Part shown: piece by piece, positions 1 to 9,553 of the stretch
Layout of the letters: each line of letters starts with the position of its first letter
Numbering within the stretch: the first letter of the stretch is position 1
Source of the DNA: Dyadobacter sp. CY345
Lineage (GTDB): Bacteria > Bacteroidota > Bacteroidia > Cytophagales > Spirosomataceae
Assembly: GCF_021502725.1 (NCBI RefSeq)
Contig: NZ_JAKFFS010000001.1
Location: forward strand, 1,984,001-2,048,000
Reading direction: 5' to 3'
DNA: 64,000 bases
Position numbers and translations under genes: made by a program
The notes under the pieces: generated by a model
What the model was told of the DNA's origin: nothing
Databases searched by the model: none
Seen by the model: only the letters and a program-made list of their open reading frames with translations

Positions 1-838
1 GCGCATTTGCAATTTTCTGCTGAATTCCGGCCCCGCCCGAAATCCATTCGATAAACTGGTTGAATAGCGGGAATATTGCAAGCCCAGCTGCAATGCAGAT
101 TATATTAAACATCAAATGAAATAAGCCGGTTTTTACAGCCTGCCGATCTGAACGGATTGTTGCCAGCAGCGTGTCGGAACAGGTTCCGAGCTCGGCACCG
201 AGCATCACGGCAATAGCGCCAGGAAGATTGATCAATTCTTTTTTTGCCAGGGTAATGACCATACCCACAGTAGCCGAAGAAGACTGAATAACCAGCGTTA
301 CCAGCGCGCCAATAAATGTTCCGCGTATCGGGCTGTCCAGTTTTGCCATCCAGTCAACAAATTTTTCATGGTCTCTCAGTGGTTCAACTGCTCGTTCCAT
401 CGTATACAAGCCAAAAAACAGAATCCCAAAATAAAGAATGACACGCCCCGTGCTCGAAACTTTTTCACTTTTTGCAAAGAAGCTAAAAACCAGGCCCAGG
501 AAGATGGGGATAGGAGAGTACTGGCCAATATCCAGCGCAATTAGCTGGCTCGAAAAGGTCGTACCGATATTGGCACCCATAACCACTCCCAGAGATTGTC
601 GGAAAGTTAGCGCGCCTGTATTGACAAGCACAATGGTCATGATGATTACGGCCGAGGAAGAATCCAGGATAACAGTTGCGACAGTTCCTGTCAGGACGGC
701 TGAGAAAATATTTTGGGTAAACAAATTCAGCCATTTATTGGTCTTGTTACCAATAATTTCCTTCAAAGTATCCGAAAGATTGTTGACCGCAAAAAGGAAA
801 AGCCCGAGCCCTCCCAGTACCATTAGAAATATATCCAT
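1..838 (-). CDS. Na/Pi cotransporter family protein (3' end outside window)
   Basis: The frame is open from an ATG at 838 down to the first base of the window, so about 279 residues are present and the C-terminal part is missing. An in-frame TAA lies five codons upstream of the ATG, which fixes the start. The protein is strongly hydrophobic and shows the two inverted QSSSA/DSSSA-type repeats (LDSSSAVIIM and IQSSSATVGM) with nearby GANIGTT and GAELGTC motifs that are the signature of the NptA/PNaS sodium-phosphate cotransporter family. Members move phosphate with Na+ across the inner membrane, and many bacterial ones carry a C-terminal PhoU-like domain, which would lie outside the window here. 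It is followed at a 70-bp distance by a glycosyltransferase operon on the same strand; a functional link is not evident. Confidence 0.85.
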   Translation of the reverse strand, partial: MDIFLMVLGGLGLFLFAVNNLSDTLKEIIGNKTNKWLNLFTQNIFSAVLTGTVATVILDSSSAVIIMTIVLVNTGALTFRQSLGVVMGANIGTTFSSQLIALDIGQYSPIPIFLGLVFSFFAKSEKVSSTGRVILYFGILFFGLYTMERAVEPLRDHEKFVDWMAKLDSPIRGTFIGALVTLVIQSSSATVGMVITLAKKELINLPGAIAVMLGAELGTCSDTLLATIRSDRQAVKTGLFHLMFNIICIAAGLAIFPLFNQFIEWISGGAGIQQKIANA

Positions 839-908
839 CAGAAGCGTTTACGGCAAGTTATCATCTGAATATTAACTCAGTGTTACTGCTGAATGAATTT
901 ATTAATGA

Positions 909-2075
909 TTATTCTTTTTCTTGCAATGCACAGAAATGTTCGTAATACTGCCGGACCATTTTATCCCAACCGAAGTTTTGGGCTGTGTAGTCAGGAGCCT
1001 GAACCGAGTTGAATATGTCCGGGTTTTCAATAAAGTCATTCAATGCCTGCGTCCATGCCTGGGAATCAAGCGTAGGAAGCAAGGTGCCGTTTTTTTCATT
1101 ATGTACTGCGCTGGTTATCCCTTCAATATTAGAAGCAAACACCCAATTCCCGGCCAGAGAAGCCTCCAGACAAACCAGCCCGAAACCTTCCATATCGCCT
1201 TCAACTGGTATATTCGGCATTATAAATCCGTCAGAATGATGCAGGATCATTTCTAAATCAGCCTGCGGGAGTTTTCCAAGATGTAGAACTTTGTTTTTAA
1301 GCTCATGTTTGTGCAACTGATGTCTCAGGTTGTTTTCGTCAGAAGGATATCCGAACATCAGCTGTAATTTGTTTTTGATATTCTCCGGGCAAAATTCCCA
1401 AAGTATATCTTTCCATGGCCTCTTGAAGTCGAATGGTCCGACAAATAAGACGATAAAATTTCCATGAACTCCTGGCATAACGTTTTCCAAAAACCAGGAA
1501 AACCCTTTTCGTTTGACAGGTCTTCCAATGGCCAGCAGTATCGTTTTGCCAATGAGGTTGAGTCCATATTTTTCTCGAAAATAACTCAGAAACAAATCCT
1601 GACTGCCCGTTATGGCAAGTTTATGATCTACTCCGTTGCAGATCGTGACCACCTTTTTTTTATCTATTCCACGGTCTACGCAAGCCTTTGCAGTTGCGTC
1701 GCTTACGGCGATGATCAGATCGAAACGATTAAATTTTGGAAGGATTAGTTTCTGATATCTTGTGCTTGGGAAAACAATGTCCAGTCCGTGCACAGTAACC
1801 ACCCTTTTGATATGGTTATAACGCTTATGCCGGAGGGAAACCGTTGCAATTAACGCATCATTAAAATGGATGATCGAAATGGAAGGGAAACTTTCCAAAA
1901 TTCTCATGATACGTTTCTCGAGGGATATAAAGAAACCAAGACGGCTGCCTTTTCCCTCATAAACAAGTGCATGGACTTTGGCTATTTTACCCATTCCGGT
2001 GATCAGCTCCAGACTTTGTTTTTCCATCCCACCGACAGCCGGCGGATATTTATGACTGACAAATAAAATCTCCAT
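909..2075 (-). CDS. Glycosyltransferase family 4 (GT-B) protein
   Basis: A 388-residue GT-B glycosyltransferase. The N-terminus MEILFVSHKYPPAVGG is the glycine-rich first Rossmann loop typical of GT4 enzymes; the C-terminal half carries LLAIGRPVKRKGF (donor-binding domain start) and an E-x7-E type motif in EGFGLVCLEASLAG. Such enzymes move a sugar from a nucleotide donor to a lipid or glycan acceptor at the cytoplasmic face of the membrane. I chose the ATG at 2075 because it overlaps the stop of the upstream gene as TAATG, a coupled stop-start; a longer reading would start inside that gene and add 29 unrelated residues. It is the last gene of a unit with the flippase-like protein and a second GT4 enzyme, suggesting assembly of a glycolipid or surface glycan. 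The sugar is unknown. Confidence 0.88.
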   Translation of the reverse strand: MEILFVSHKYPPAVGGMEKQSLELITGMGKIAKVHALVYEGKGSRLGFFISLEKRIMRILESFPSISIIHFNDALIATVSLRHKRYNHIKRVVTVHGLDIVFPSTRYQKLILPKFNRFDLIIAVSDATAKACVDRGIDKKKVVTICNGVDHKLAITGSQDLFLSYFREKYGLNLIGKTILLAIGRPVKRKGFSWFLENVMPGVHGNFIVLFVGPFDFKRPWKDILWEFCPENIKNKLQLMFGYPSDENNLRHQLHKHELKNKVLHLGKLPQADLEMILHHSDGFIMPNIPVEGDMEGFGLVCLEASLAGNWVFASNIEGITSAVHNEKNGTLLPTLDSQAWTQALNDFIENPDIFNSVQAPDYTAQNFGWDKMVRQYYEHFCALQEKE

Positions 2076-3064
2076 TAAGTGGTGCCGGGTATAGCTTTTA
2101 TTTTTTTGTAATACAACAGGTAGATCGCCAGTCCAAATAGAATCCAGAATAGTTGGCGGCATCGCCTTAAAACAGAAAGTGTAAACCAGATATCCATATC
2201 GGAAACGCCAATCAGATCTAGCATAACCTTGTTGCCAAACTCTTCCACACCAATTTGCCCAGGGACAAACGCACCTGCTGATTTAAAAATAATGATACCC
2301 ATATCAACGAACAGGACAGACGTTATGCTGGTGTTCACTCCCAGAACTTTCAGAATAAAATATATCTCCATGGATCCTGCTATCCAGTGAAGTGTAAAAA
2401 ACAATGCGGAGAAAAATACGGCTTTTTTGTCTTTCTGAAAGAATAACTTAAACTCGGAGATGATGTGCCTGATATTTAATTTTTTATCGAGAAAGGCAAG
2501 TGTTTTGTTTTGTCTTAGTTTTTGTTTCGGTCGTTTTGAAAAAATGAAGTATAACAGAATCATCGAAAATGATATCAGCAAAAGCATCACTTTCCAGTCT
2601 GGACGCTGTAACGTGGAAGGGTTAATGAAGAATTTATTTCCGGGAATGCCAACGATGAAAAGTGTAACAAAAAACAGAAGTAGCTGTGTAACAGCCATTA
2701 ACACTCTGCTCACCAAAACAGAAGCAATGATCTTTGCGTTTTCAAGACCTTTTTGTTGAAGAAGATAAACTTTAAAGGCTTCTCCGCCGATGACGCTGGC
2801 TGGGTTAATGATACTTAACATTTCACCCAGATGCCGGATTATAAAAAGGTCGGTAAGCTTCACTTTTTTACCATCCTCGCCTAGGCAAAATTTCCATCCA
2901 ATGGTTGCCAGTAAATAAGCAAAGCCGGAGATAAGTATAAGATACAAAAATCGATAACCGAAGTTGTGAAGCGAGCGGGCCGCCAGTTGCCAATCTGTGG
3001 CCTGCACGAAAAATGCAAGGCACAGCAAAACAACAACCAACATGATAACTTTGAAAATTTTCAT
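2075..3064 (-). CDS. Lysylphosphatidylglycerol synthase TM-region / UPF0104 family membrane protein
   Basis: A 329-residue integral membrane protein with about eight hydrophobic segments, the first at residues 3-22. The features IIRHLGEMLSIINPASVIGGEAFKVY and the later VPGQIGVEEFG match the conserved polar motifs of the AglD/MprF-type flippase-like domain (UPF0104). There is no cytosolic aminoacyl-transferase domain, so it is not a full MprF. Stand-alone members sit beside glycosyltransferases and are thought to move or present lipid-linked substrates. Its stop overlaps the start of the downstream glycosyltransferase by one base, and 22 bp separate it from the upstream glycosyltransferase, so the three are almost surely one transcript. 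The exact substrate cannot be read from the sequence. Confidence 0.85.
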   Translation of the reverse strand: MKIFKVIMLVVVLLCLAFFVQATDWQLAARSLHNFGYRFLYLILISGFAYLLATIGWKFCLGEDGKKVKLTDLFIIRHLGEMLSIINPASVIGGEAFKVYLLQQKGLENAKIIASVLVSRVLMAVTQLLLFFVTLFIVGIPGNKFFINPSTLQRPDWKVMLLLISFSMILLYFIFSKRPKQKLRQNKTLAFLDKKLNIRHIISEFKLFFQKDKKAVFFSALFFTLHWIAGSMEIYFILKVLGVNTSITSVLFVDMGIIIFKSAGAFVPGQIGVEEFGNKVMLDLIGVSDMDIWFTLSVLRRCRQLFWILFGLAIYLLYYKKIKAIPGTT

Positions 3065-3086
3065 TCGTAATCCTGATCAAAGTCTG

Positions 3087-4247
3087 TTATGAGTGAAGAA
3101 CTCCGGCAAGATTTTGCAGGTCATCGAAATAAATAGAAGCCAGATTATTCCAGTCAAGTCCCAGACTGAAATTTCTTCCCATTTGTGACATGTGATCCTT
3201 TAGCCCGGAATTTTCCAGAAGAATCTGAATTTTCTGAACATATTCAGTCTCATTTTCAGGATCACATTTGAACCCGTTTTCGCCCTGAATGACCAAATCT
3301 GCAGAGCCGCCTCCGTCTGCTATAACGCAAGGCAATCCGGATGCCATTGCTTCCAAAACAACGTTTCCATAAGTCTCAGAAATGGATGTGAAAACAAAAA
3401 TGTCGCTCGAAGCATACAGGTTTGCCAGCTGATCGTGCGGTAAACTTCCTGTAAAAAATGCATTTTTCATCCGGCGCTGACAAGCTTCTTTTGCTGTGCC
3501 GTCGCCGGCAACGATAAAATTATATTGCAATTTATTGACCTGGCAATGGTTATAGATGCGGATAAGTGTTTCAAGATTCTTTTCCCATACCAGACGGCTG
3601 GCAAAAAGAATAGTCGGCAAATTGTTGCCGGTAATGGACTGCGCAAAACCGGACTCTTTTTTTGTCGGGCAAAATAACGAGGTATCAATCCCTCGTTTCC
3701 AAAGTTTGATTCTGTCTTGCTCGATACCTTGTTGCGTAAGCTCCGATGCCATCGTCTTCGACGGAACATAGACAATCTCACACCGGTTATAAAAACTGTT
3801 TTGTGAAGCGGCCACTTTGTTTTTGGCAAGTCCGATCAGGAAAGGAACCTTGCTTAAATAATAATCCAGATAGGCAATGAAATGAGTGTGGTAAATAGTC
3901 AGTACAGATATGTTTCGATCCTTCGCATAGTCCAGCGCAAAATGGCCAAGCGGTGAAGGTGTGGCAATATGAATTACATCCGGACCGAATGCTTTAAGCT
4001 CTTCGTTAAGGCTTGTTTCGGTCAGATAGGGTAACGCCATTGTATAATTCTTATTGAATGGCAGGGTGACACTGGGAATAACAACGCATTTGAAACCATT
4101 GATTTGCGCTGGCCCTTTTCCGCAAAAGAACTGAAATTCGAATTCATCTGAGGGAATTCGCCTGATCAGTTGGAACATAGTACGTGAAGCCCCGTCGAAA
4201 TCTTCAATAAGAATTTCAGCAAAAAACGCGATCTTGATTTTTTTCAT
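3087..4247 (-). CDS. Glycosyltransferase family 4 protein (alpha-mannosyl/digalactosyl-type)
   Basis: A 386-residue GT-B enzyme and first gene of the three-gene glycosylation unit. The N-terminus has IAFFAEILIEDFDGASRTM (acceptor-side Rossmann start), a central VPSKTMASEL and GIDTSLFCP segment at the domain boundary, then ILFASRLVWEKNLETLI and the nucleotide-sugar motif SETYGNVVLEAMASGLPCV with both glutamates of the E-x7-E signature. This layout is usual for GT4 enzymes that build mannosyl, glucosyl or galactosyl lipids. Together with the flippase-like protein and the second GT4 enzyme it may make a two-sugar glycolipid, one enzyme per sugar; that is inference. No signal peptide is present, in keeping with a cytoplasmic peripheral enzyme. 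Confidence 0.88.
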   Translation of the reverse strand: MKKIKIAFFAEILIEDFDGASRTMFQLIRRIPSDEFEFQFFCGKGPAQINGFKCVVIPSVTLPFNKNYTMALPYLTETSLNEELKAFGPDVIHIATPSPLGHFALDYAKDRNISVLTIYHTHFIAYLDYYLSKVPFLIGLAKNKVAASQNSFYNRCEIVYVPSKTMASELTQQGIEQDRIKLWKRGIDTSLFCPTKKESGFAQSITGNNLPTILFASRLVWEKNLETLIRIYNHCQVNKLQYNFIVAGDGTAKEACQRRMKNAFFTGSLPHDQLANLYASSDIFVFTSISETYGNVVLEAMASGLPCVIADGGGSADLVIQGENGFKCDPENETEYVQKIQILLENSGLKDHMSQMGRNFSLGLDWNNLASIYFDDLQNLAGVLHS

Positions 4248-4381
4248 TATGCAATTACAACTTTTTAATCAACATCATAAAGGTAAACTTGGGTATAGGC
4301 TATTGAATAATAGAAATGAAATCTTTACAATTCCTTAACATGTGGGAAATCAGCATGCGCTTAATCAGATAAAACAACTGT

Positions 4382-4389
4382 CAAATATA
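4382..4389 (-). promoter_or_regulatory. Candidate -7 element for the glycosyltransferase operon
   Basis: On the minus strand this reads TATATTTG, an exact match to the Bacteroidota -7 consensus TAnnTTTG, 135 bp before the ATG at 4247. No good -33 TTTG is seen at the usual distance, and the element touches the terminator of the upstream SusC/SusD unit, so the call is weak. Confidence 0.25.
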
Positions 4390-4396
4390 TTTTAGC

Positions 4397-4429
4397 AAAA
4401 AAACGAGGCTGCCGTTTCCGATAGCCTCG
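4397..4429 (-). terminator. Rho-independent terminator of the first SusC/SusD operon
   Basis: Read on the minus strand, a 7-bp stem CGAGGCT/AGCCTCG closes a 12-base loop and is followed directly by seven T residues. It lies 32 bp after the SusD stop and is well placed to end the SusC-SusD transcript before the glycosyltransferase genes. Confidence 0.8.
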
Positions 4430-4460
4430 CTTATCAAATTCTTCAAATTCGAAAAAATTA

Positions 4461-6239
4461 CTACCAACCTGGATTCTGCCCTAATGCGGGGTTTCGGGTA
4501 CGATCTGCTTCGGGAATTGGGTAGAGATATTTTTTATCTGCCCATTCGCGTTGGCCTGGATTCCATATCAATTCACCTGATGTTCCTTTTGATAACTGGA
4601 TACGCCCAACAGCTGTTGAAGGCGAAACATCAACAAACGCAATTCCTGCGGTTGAAGAAGTTGGTTTTGTTCCCTGGTAAAAATATACATCATTTTTACC
4701 ATCAGCGTTGAGGTCGTATTCTCCTAATCCTGGTACATACATACCATTCAGAGGTGCATTTTGGAATAGATTTCCCAGCTTCCATCTTCTCAGGTCATCC
4801 GGACGTAGGCCTTCAAAAATCATTTCTGTACCGCGTTCCCTAAGCACTTCGAGCAAAACAGGATTGCTGAACTTATTAGCGAAGAAAGATACCATATAAG
4901 GATCAGCAGTCGTTGGGACGGTAGTCAAAGTAGCACCTGTGATGCCAGCTCTCTTGCGAAGCGCGCCGATTGTGTTGGTCCATTCGGTAGCCGTCATTCT
5001 GTCTAGCTCAGCCAATGCTTCTGCTTTATTCAGAAGGACTTCTCCCCATCGCATTACGATGTGCGCGTTGTCGTTGCGGCTTTCATCATCAAAAGGAAAA
5101 CGCTCGTCGTAACTCCATTTAATTGGCTGATAACCTGTGTAGGTTTGACTAAAATTCGGTGGCGCAATAACAGGTGTTCCATTTTCAGTACGCGTATAGT
5201 CGCCGGTGCGGATGGTTTGTTTCAAACGCAGATCACGGTTTTTTACTTCCTCTACAAAAGGTGTTGTTTCATATCCAGCCTTGCTGGTAAATGGCGTTCC
5301 GTCCAGATTCAGATAAGTGTTGACGAAACGGCGCGTCAGGCTTGGGCGGTTACCATAAGTCGGGCTGATAAAGCGGCGGTTGGCCGAGCTGTAAACCTGC
5401 AAGCTCGCATTTAAGGCAACTGAAAGAATCGTTTCGTCAGTATAGGCCGTCTTTGTGATGAACATTTCACGATAAGCACGATCAGGCACGCTGGTATGGA
5501 GTGTATATCCGGTGATCGCATTTGCTTCTTTTATTACCTCTTCATACCAGACGTTAGCAGTCGACTGCTTATTATCCTCCGTATGATATTTTCGCCACGA
5601 CGCCTCAAATAGCGCAATACGCGTTTTGTAAGCACGTGCAACGTTTTTTGTAATCCGGGTTACCGAAGCGTCGGATGTCAAAGAAATATTTTCGATCGCG
5701 TAGTTGAGGTCCGCAAGAACTTTTTCCATCACTTCGTAACGGCTCATACGAGTACCATACAATGTTGCTTCGTCTTTAACGTCGATTGTCTTATCGATCC
5801 AGGGCACATCGCCGAATCTTTTTACTTTGTCGAAATAAAACAAAGCCCGGAAGAAGCGCGCAGTACCCAGATAATGATTCTTGGTTGGTATCGTACTTTT
5901 TTCTGCGTTTTCAATAAAATAATTGATGTTGCGTAGTTGCACCCAGTTCCAGCCGGTGCTGGTAATCGGGCTAAGCGCATTTACGGCCAGATAGTCGTCC
6001 ACGCCATTACGGGCAACAAGGTCAGAGTTGTCGTCGATCTGGAATACACCCACATCGGTATCAGGCAATAGGTTGTAAAACGAGCCAACATAAAGTTCCA
6101 AACCACTTTCTGAGCCAAAAACAGCTTCGTTGGTAGCGGTATCCACCGGCACCTCAGTGAGGTCGCATGAGCTGGCCGTGGCAAGAAGCATAACGGCCAA
6201 GGTATAACTGATTATTTTTTTAGTCTTCATAAATTCCAT
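4461..6239 (-). CDS. SusD/RagB family nutrient-binding outer-membrane lipoprotein (orphan pair)
   Basis: A 592-residue SusD-like protein. A lipoprotein signal peptide ends in ATASSC (Cys at about residue 25, with D following), so it is predicted to be anchored in the outer membrane and exposed at the surface, where it binds a glycan over the SusC channel. The N-terminal TPR-like repeats contain the family hallmark LGTARFFRALFYFDKVKRFGDVPW, and the C-terminal half has WGEVLLNKAEALAEL and FEGLRPDDLRRWK, both typical. The ATG at 6239 overlaps the SusC stop as TAATG; a second ATG three codons later gives a more ordinary MKTKK signal start and could be the real one. It shares a transcript with the SusC gene upstream. 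No glycanase is adjacent, so the ligand is unknown. Confidence 0.92.
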   Translation of the reverse strand: MEFMKTKKIISYTLAVMLLATASSCDLTEVPVDTATNEAVFGSESGLELYVGSFYNLLPDTDVGVFQIDDNSDLVARNGVDDYLAVNALSPITSTGWNWVQLRNINYFIENAEKSTIPTKNHYLGTARFFRALFYFDKVKRFGDVPWIDKTIDVKDEATLYGTRMSRYEVMEKVLADLNYAIENISLTSDASVTRITKNVARAYKTRIALFEASWRKYHTEDNKQSTANVWYEEVIKEANAITGYTLHTSVPDRAYREMFITKTAYTDETILSVALNASLQVYSSANRRFISPTYGNRPSLTRRFVNTYLNLDGTPFTSKAGYETTPFVEEVKNRDLRLKQTIRTGDYTRTENGTPVIAPPNFSQTYTGYQPIKWSYDERFPFDDESRNDNAHIVMRWGEVLLNKAEALAELDRMTATEWTNTIGALRKRAGITGATLTTVPTTADPYMVSFFANKFSNPVLLEVLRERGTEMIFEGLRPDDLRRWKLGNLFQNAPLNGMYVPGLGEYDLNADGKNDVYFYQGTKPTSSTAGIAFVDVSPSTAVGRIQLSKGTSGELIWNPGQREWADKKYLYPIPEADRTRNPALGQNPGW

Positions 6240-9200
6240 TAAAAATTAAGTGACAAGCCGATTGACACAGATTTTAACATTGGATAATTGTATCCGTCGC
6301 CGCTTCCGCCTGTGCCAAGATCGCGGTCAGATCCGTAAATACTTGTTACGTCTGTATCACGTGTCCATTTGTATAGTGGTGACCAAGTCCATAGGTTTTC
6401 GCCAGAGATATACACTTTAAGGTCGCGTGCATGAATTTTCGAGGTTAGGCGTTCCGGTATTGTATACCCAACTTGCAGGTTCTTCAATCGGATATAACCA
6501 ACGTTCTGCATGAAACGGTCGTTGTTCACCTGCAAGGTGCGGCCTGTGCCTTGCGCTATATAACCGACAAGACGTGGGAGGTAAGCATCGAAATTTCCAA
6601 GCTCCTCGCGATACATATTATCCTGCTGCCAGCGCGGATAGGCGTTATAAGGACGGTTATATTGTCCCCAAAAACGCGCTTCAGCCGAAGGGTACCAGTT
6701 TTGTTTAATTACGCCCTGGAAGAAACTACCTACGAAGAAGCCATTCCAATCACCTGACAGGTTAACACCGTAAGTATAACGAGGTTCAGAGTTACCAACA
6801 ATGGTTTTGTCACCTGAATTTCCAACACGGTTCAAGCCTTGATAAATGATATTATCGCCATCAAGATTTTCGAATTTGATGTCACCAGGGAAGTTTTTCC
6901 GCGTGTTCGTATTCGGTATGTTGCTCTGCGAAGGAGAATTGGCGATCTCATCTTGCGACCTGAACAAACCTGCAACTTTGTATCCCCAGATTTCACCCAC
7001 ACGCTGGCCTTCATAATAGTCAGTCAGGTTTTTGTCAGGGTTATTATATTTCGTAATTGTCGCTTTATAATCTGCCAACGTTAAACGCACATTGTAGTGG
7101 AAAGGCTTGGATGCCATATTGAACTGGTCATCCCAATTGATCGAAAGTTCCCATCCGTTGGTTTTCAAGTCAGCATAATTGCCAAAGGGAACGGCCGTGC
7201 CGTAAATGGCTGGAACAGTTGGTCCAACCGTGAACATATCCGTGGTTTTGCGCTGATAAATATCTCCTGAAAATTGAAGACGGCTGTTCAGAGCATAAAA
7301 GTCAAGACCTAGGTTGGCAGTAGTGGAAGTTTCCCAGCTCAAACCGTCAGGCACCACACCGGGCTGGCTGGTCGTTTGCGGACGGATACCATTGATCACG
7401 CGGCCCGACTGCAAAATGTTGAACTTCTCGTTGAATGCGTAAGGATCAATGTTACCGTTACCCAATGAGCCATAAGAAGCACGAACCTTCAAATTCGAGA
7501 TCACTTTCGGGTCAACTTTCCAGAATGGCTCCTCGGATACGCGCCATCCGGCTGATACGGACGGGAAGAATGCCCATTGCTGATCGGTTGGGAATTTTGA
7601 AGAACCGTCATAACGTCCGTTCACTTCAAGCAGGTAACGCTCGCGGAAGTTATAGTTCAAACGGAAAAAACCACCTGCGACGGCCCATTTTTTGTAACCA
7701 CCTGTTGTTGTAATACTTTGTCCCAGTGCGAGGTTAATATCGTCGGCGCCACTATAAACAATCCCGTTCCGCTGAGCAGCCAGATTGGTAGTAAGTGACC
7801 GCTCATAGTTAAAACCGCCTAATAAAGTGAAGTTATGCGTGTTGTTGAACGACTTTACATAATCCGCGTAAAAGTTGGTCGCCAGATAGTTGATCGTATT
7901 TCTTGCATCTGATATGTCATTTGTATTTGTACCAGTGTAACCAATAATACCCTTGGTGCGGCTATACGGAACCTGAACACGATTTTGCTGAGTAGCCAGG
8001 TCTGTACTCTGGAACGTCATGTTGGCTCTGATGGTCAGGGCCTTTTCGAAGAACTGCGCCTTCAACGCCGTCTGGTTTTTCATAAAACGCTGCGTCTGGT
8101 CTATCGCATTACGTCCATAGTAGTAGTCTCCCACTGTGTAAGCCGCAGAGAATGAAAGTGATCCATCCGGGTTTAGCAATGGAGCAAGCGGGTGACCTTC
8201 GTCGGCGATATTTCGATAGATACCACTTCCTTCCCCAACGTTGATCGGCTGATGGTACTTCATTTGCGAATACTCAGTGTTATTGTCAACGCGCAACCAC
8301 GGGGTTATTTGAAGTCCACCCTTACCGCGGAAGTTGTACATGCTGTATTTATCCGTGTTGTAACGGAACAAACCATCCTGATTGTTGAAACGACCGCTTA
8401 TTAAATAAGTAGCCTTATCGGTACCTCCTGCGATTGAAAGGGCGTGATCCTGAGCGCTAAGTCGTTTTTTGTACAATTCTTTATACCAGTCGGTGCTGTA
8501 ATAATATTGGTACTCACCGGTCGTAGGATTTACTTCCACTTTTGGCAATGACGGATCCTCGTATCTTCTCTTTATCTCGGCCAGGTAGGCAGGGGAGAAA
8601 CTGATGGTTTTATTAATCGCAGTCGGCGTGCTTCCGTTGTCGTTCCAACGTGACCATGCGTCGCTAAAACCTTGTGCCCATGGATAAGAATCTGTGATAT
8701 TATCAGGTACTTCGGTAGGCGCTTTTACTGAGTAGTTGGCCGAATATGAAACCCTCATTTTTCCTTCCGGAGCTGGCTTTGTCGTGATGAGTACCACACC
8801 GAAAACGGCACGTGCTCCATAAATTGAAGCGGAAGCAGCATCTTTTAATACCGAAATACTTTCAATATCCTGCGGGTTTAGCATACGCGGATCGCCTTCA
8901 ACTCCATCGATCAGGACGAGGGCACTTCCCTGCTGACCGATCGAGGTTGTACCGCGAACGTTGAACTTCGGCGATTGTGTAGGCTTGCCGTCGAACATCC
9001 GAATGTTCAGGTTAGGTACTACGCCCACCAGGCCTTGTGCGAGGTTAGGAATCGGACGATTTTGCAAAACTTCCTGTCCAACCTGGTCCACAGCGCCGGT
9101 CAGGTTTACTTTCTTTTGCGTACCATAACCCACAACCACCACTTCATTCAATGATTTGCTGTCGGCTTTTAATGCTACATCGATTGTGCCGCGTGTGCCT

Positions 9201-9553
9201 GTGGCAATTTCCTGGCTTAGGTAGCCTACGTAAGAAAATACCAAAATGGCACCGCCTTCCGGGATTTCGACGGAATAGTTACCACTCGCATCGGTAACGG
9301 TACCGATTTGGCTTCCTTTGATTACTACGTTCACGCCGGGGATTCCTTCTGGTGTGTCGCCGTCGGTCACCTTTCCTTTGACTTGTCTTTCAGCATTGGC
9401 AATCTTCACAGATTTGGCTGCGGTTTTAAGGTCCGTTTCAAAAGGTGTTTTTGCCCAGCCTGTGCCGCTGACCATTGCGATCAACGCCAACCGGGCAATC
9501 GATTTGGACAAGGGGCCCGTGAATGCGGACATCCTTTTGTTACATCGATACAT
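6239..9553 (-). CDS. SusC/RagA family TonB-dependent transporter (orphan pair)
   Basis: A 1104-residue outer-membrane TonB-dependent transporter. After an N-terminal export signal with a long basic stretch, a carboxypeptidase-D regulatory-like domain occupies about residues 55-135 (VKGKVTDGDTPEGIPGVNVVIKG). The SusC signature follows (SLNEVVVVGYGTQKKVNLTG), then the plug domain with SALVLIDGVEGDPRMLNPQDIESISVLKDAASASIYG split across residues about 205-245, and a 22-strand-type barrel ending in aromatic F (VSIGLSLNF). No STN/FecR-interacting domain is present, so anti-sigma control is unlikely. It forms an operon with the SusD gene downstream. Transport of an oligosaccharide or glycopeptide is inferred from the family; the substrate is unknown because no enzyme or HTCS flanks the pair. 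Confidence 0.93.
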   Translation of the reverse strand: MYRCNKRMSAFTGPLSKSIARLALIAMVSGTGWAKTPFETDLKTAAKSVKIANAERQVKGKVTDGDTPEGIPGVNVVIKGSQIGTVTDASGNYSVEIPEGGAILVFSYVGYLSQEIATGTRGTIDVALKADSKSLNEVVVVGYGTQKKVNLTGAVDQVGQEVLQNRPIPNLAQGLVGVVPNLNIRMFDGKPTQSPKFNVRGTTSIGQQGSALVLIDGVEGDPRMLNPQDIESISVLKDAASASIYGARAVFGVVLITTKPAPEGKMRVSYSANYSVKAPTEVPDNITDSYPWAQGFSDAWSRWNDNGSTPTAINKTISFSPAYLAEIKRRYEDPSLPKVEVNPTTGEYQYYYSTDWYKELYKKRLSAQDHALSIAGGTDKATYLISGRFNNQDGLFRYNTDKYSMYNFRGKGGLQITPWLRVDNNTEYSQMKYHQPINVGEGSGIYRNIADEGHPLAPLLNPDGSLSFSAAYTVGDYYYGRNAIDQTQRFMKNQTALKAQFFEKALTIRANMTFQSTDLATQQNRVQVPYSRTKGIIGYTGTNTNDISDARNTINYLATNFYADYVKSFNNTHNFTLLGGFNYERSLTTNLAAQRNGIVYSGADDINLALGQSITTTGGYKKWAVAGGFFRLNYNFRERYLLEVNGRYDGSSKFPTDQQWAFFPSVSAGWRVSEEPFWKVDPKVISNLKVRASYGSLGNGNIDPYAFNEKFNILQSGRVINGIRPQTTSQPGVVPDGLSWETSTTANLGLDFYALNSRLQFSGDIYQRKTTDMFTVGPTVPAIYGTAVPFGNYADLKTNGWELSINWDDQFNMASKPFHYNVRLTLADYKATITKYNNPDKNLTDYYEGQRVGEIWGYKVAGLFRSQDEIANSPSQSNIPNTNTRKNFPGDIKFENLDGDNIIYQGLNRVGNSGDKTIVGNSEPRYTYGVNLSGDWNGFFVGSFFQGVIKQNWYPSAEARFWGQYNRPYNAYPRWQQDNMYREELGNFDAYLPRLVGYIAQGTGRTLQVNNDRFMQNVGYIRLKNLQVGYTIPERLTSKIHARDLKVYISGENLWTWSPLYKWTRDTDVTSIYGSDRDLGTGGSGDGYNYPMLKSVSIGLSLNF

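Noticed and set aside
438-875. A 145-codon plus-strand frame and a shorter minus-strand frame (483-734) in the same place
   Set aside because: The minus-strand frame from 838 to the window edge has the full Na/Pi cotransporter motifs; the others are in different frames and show no family pattern.
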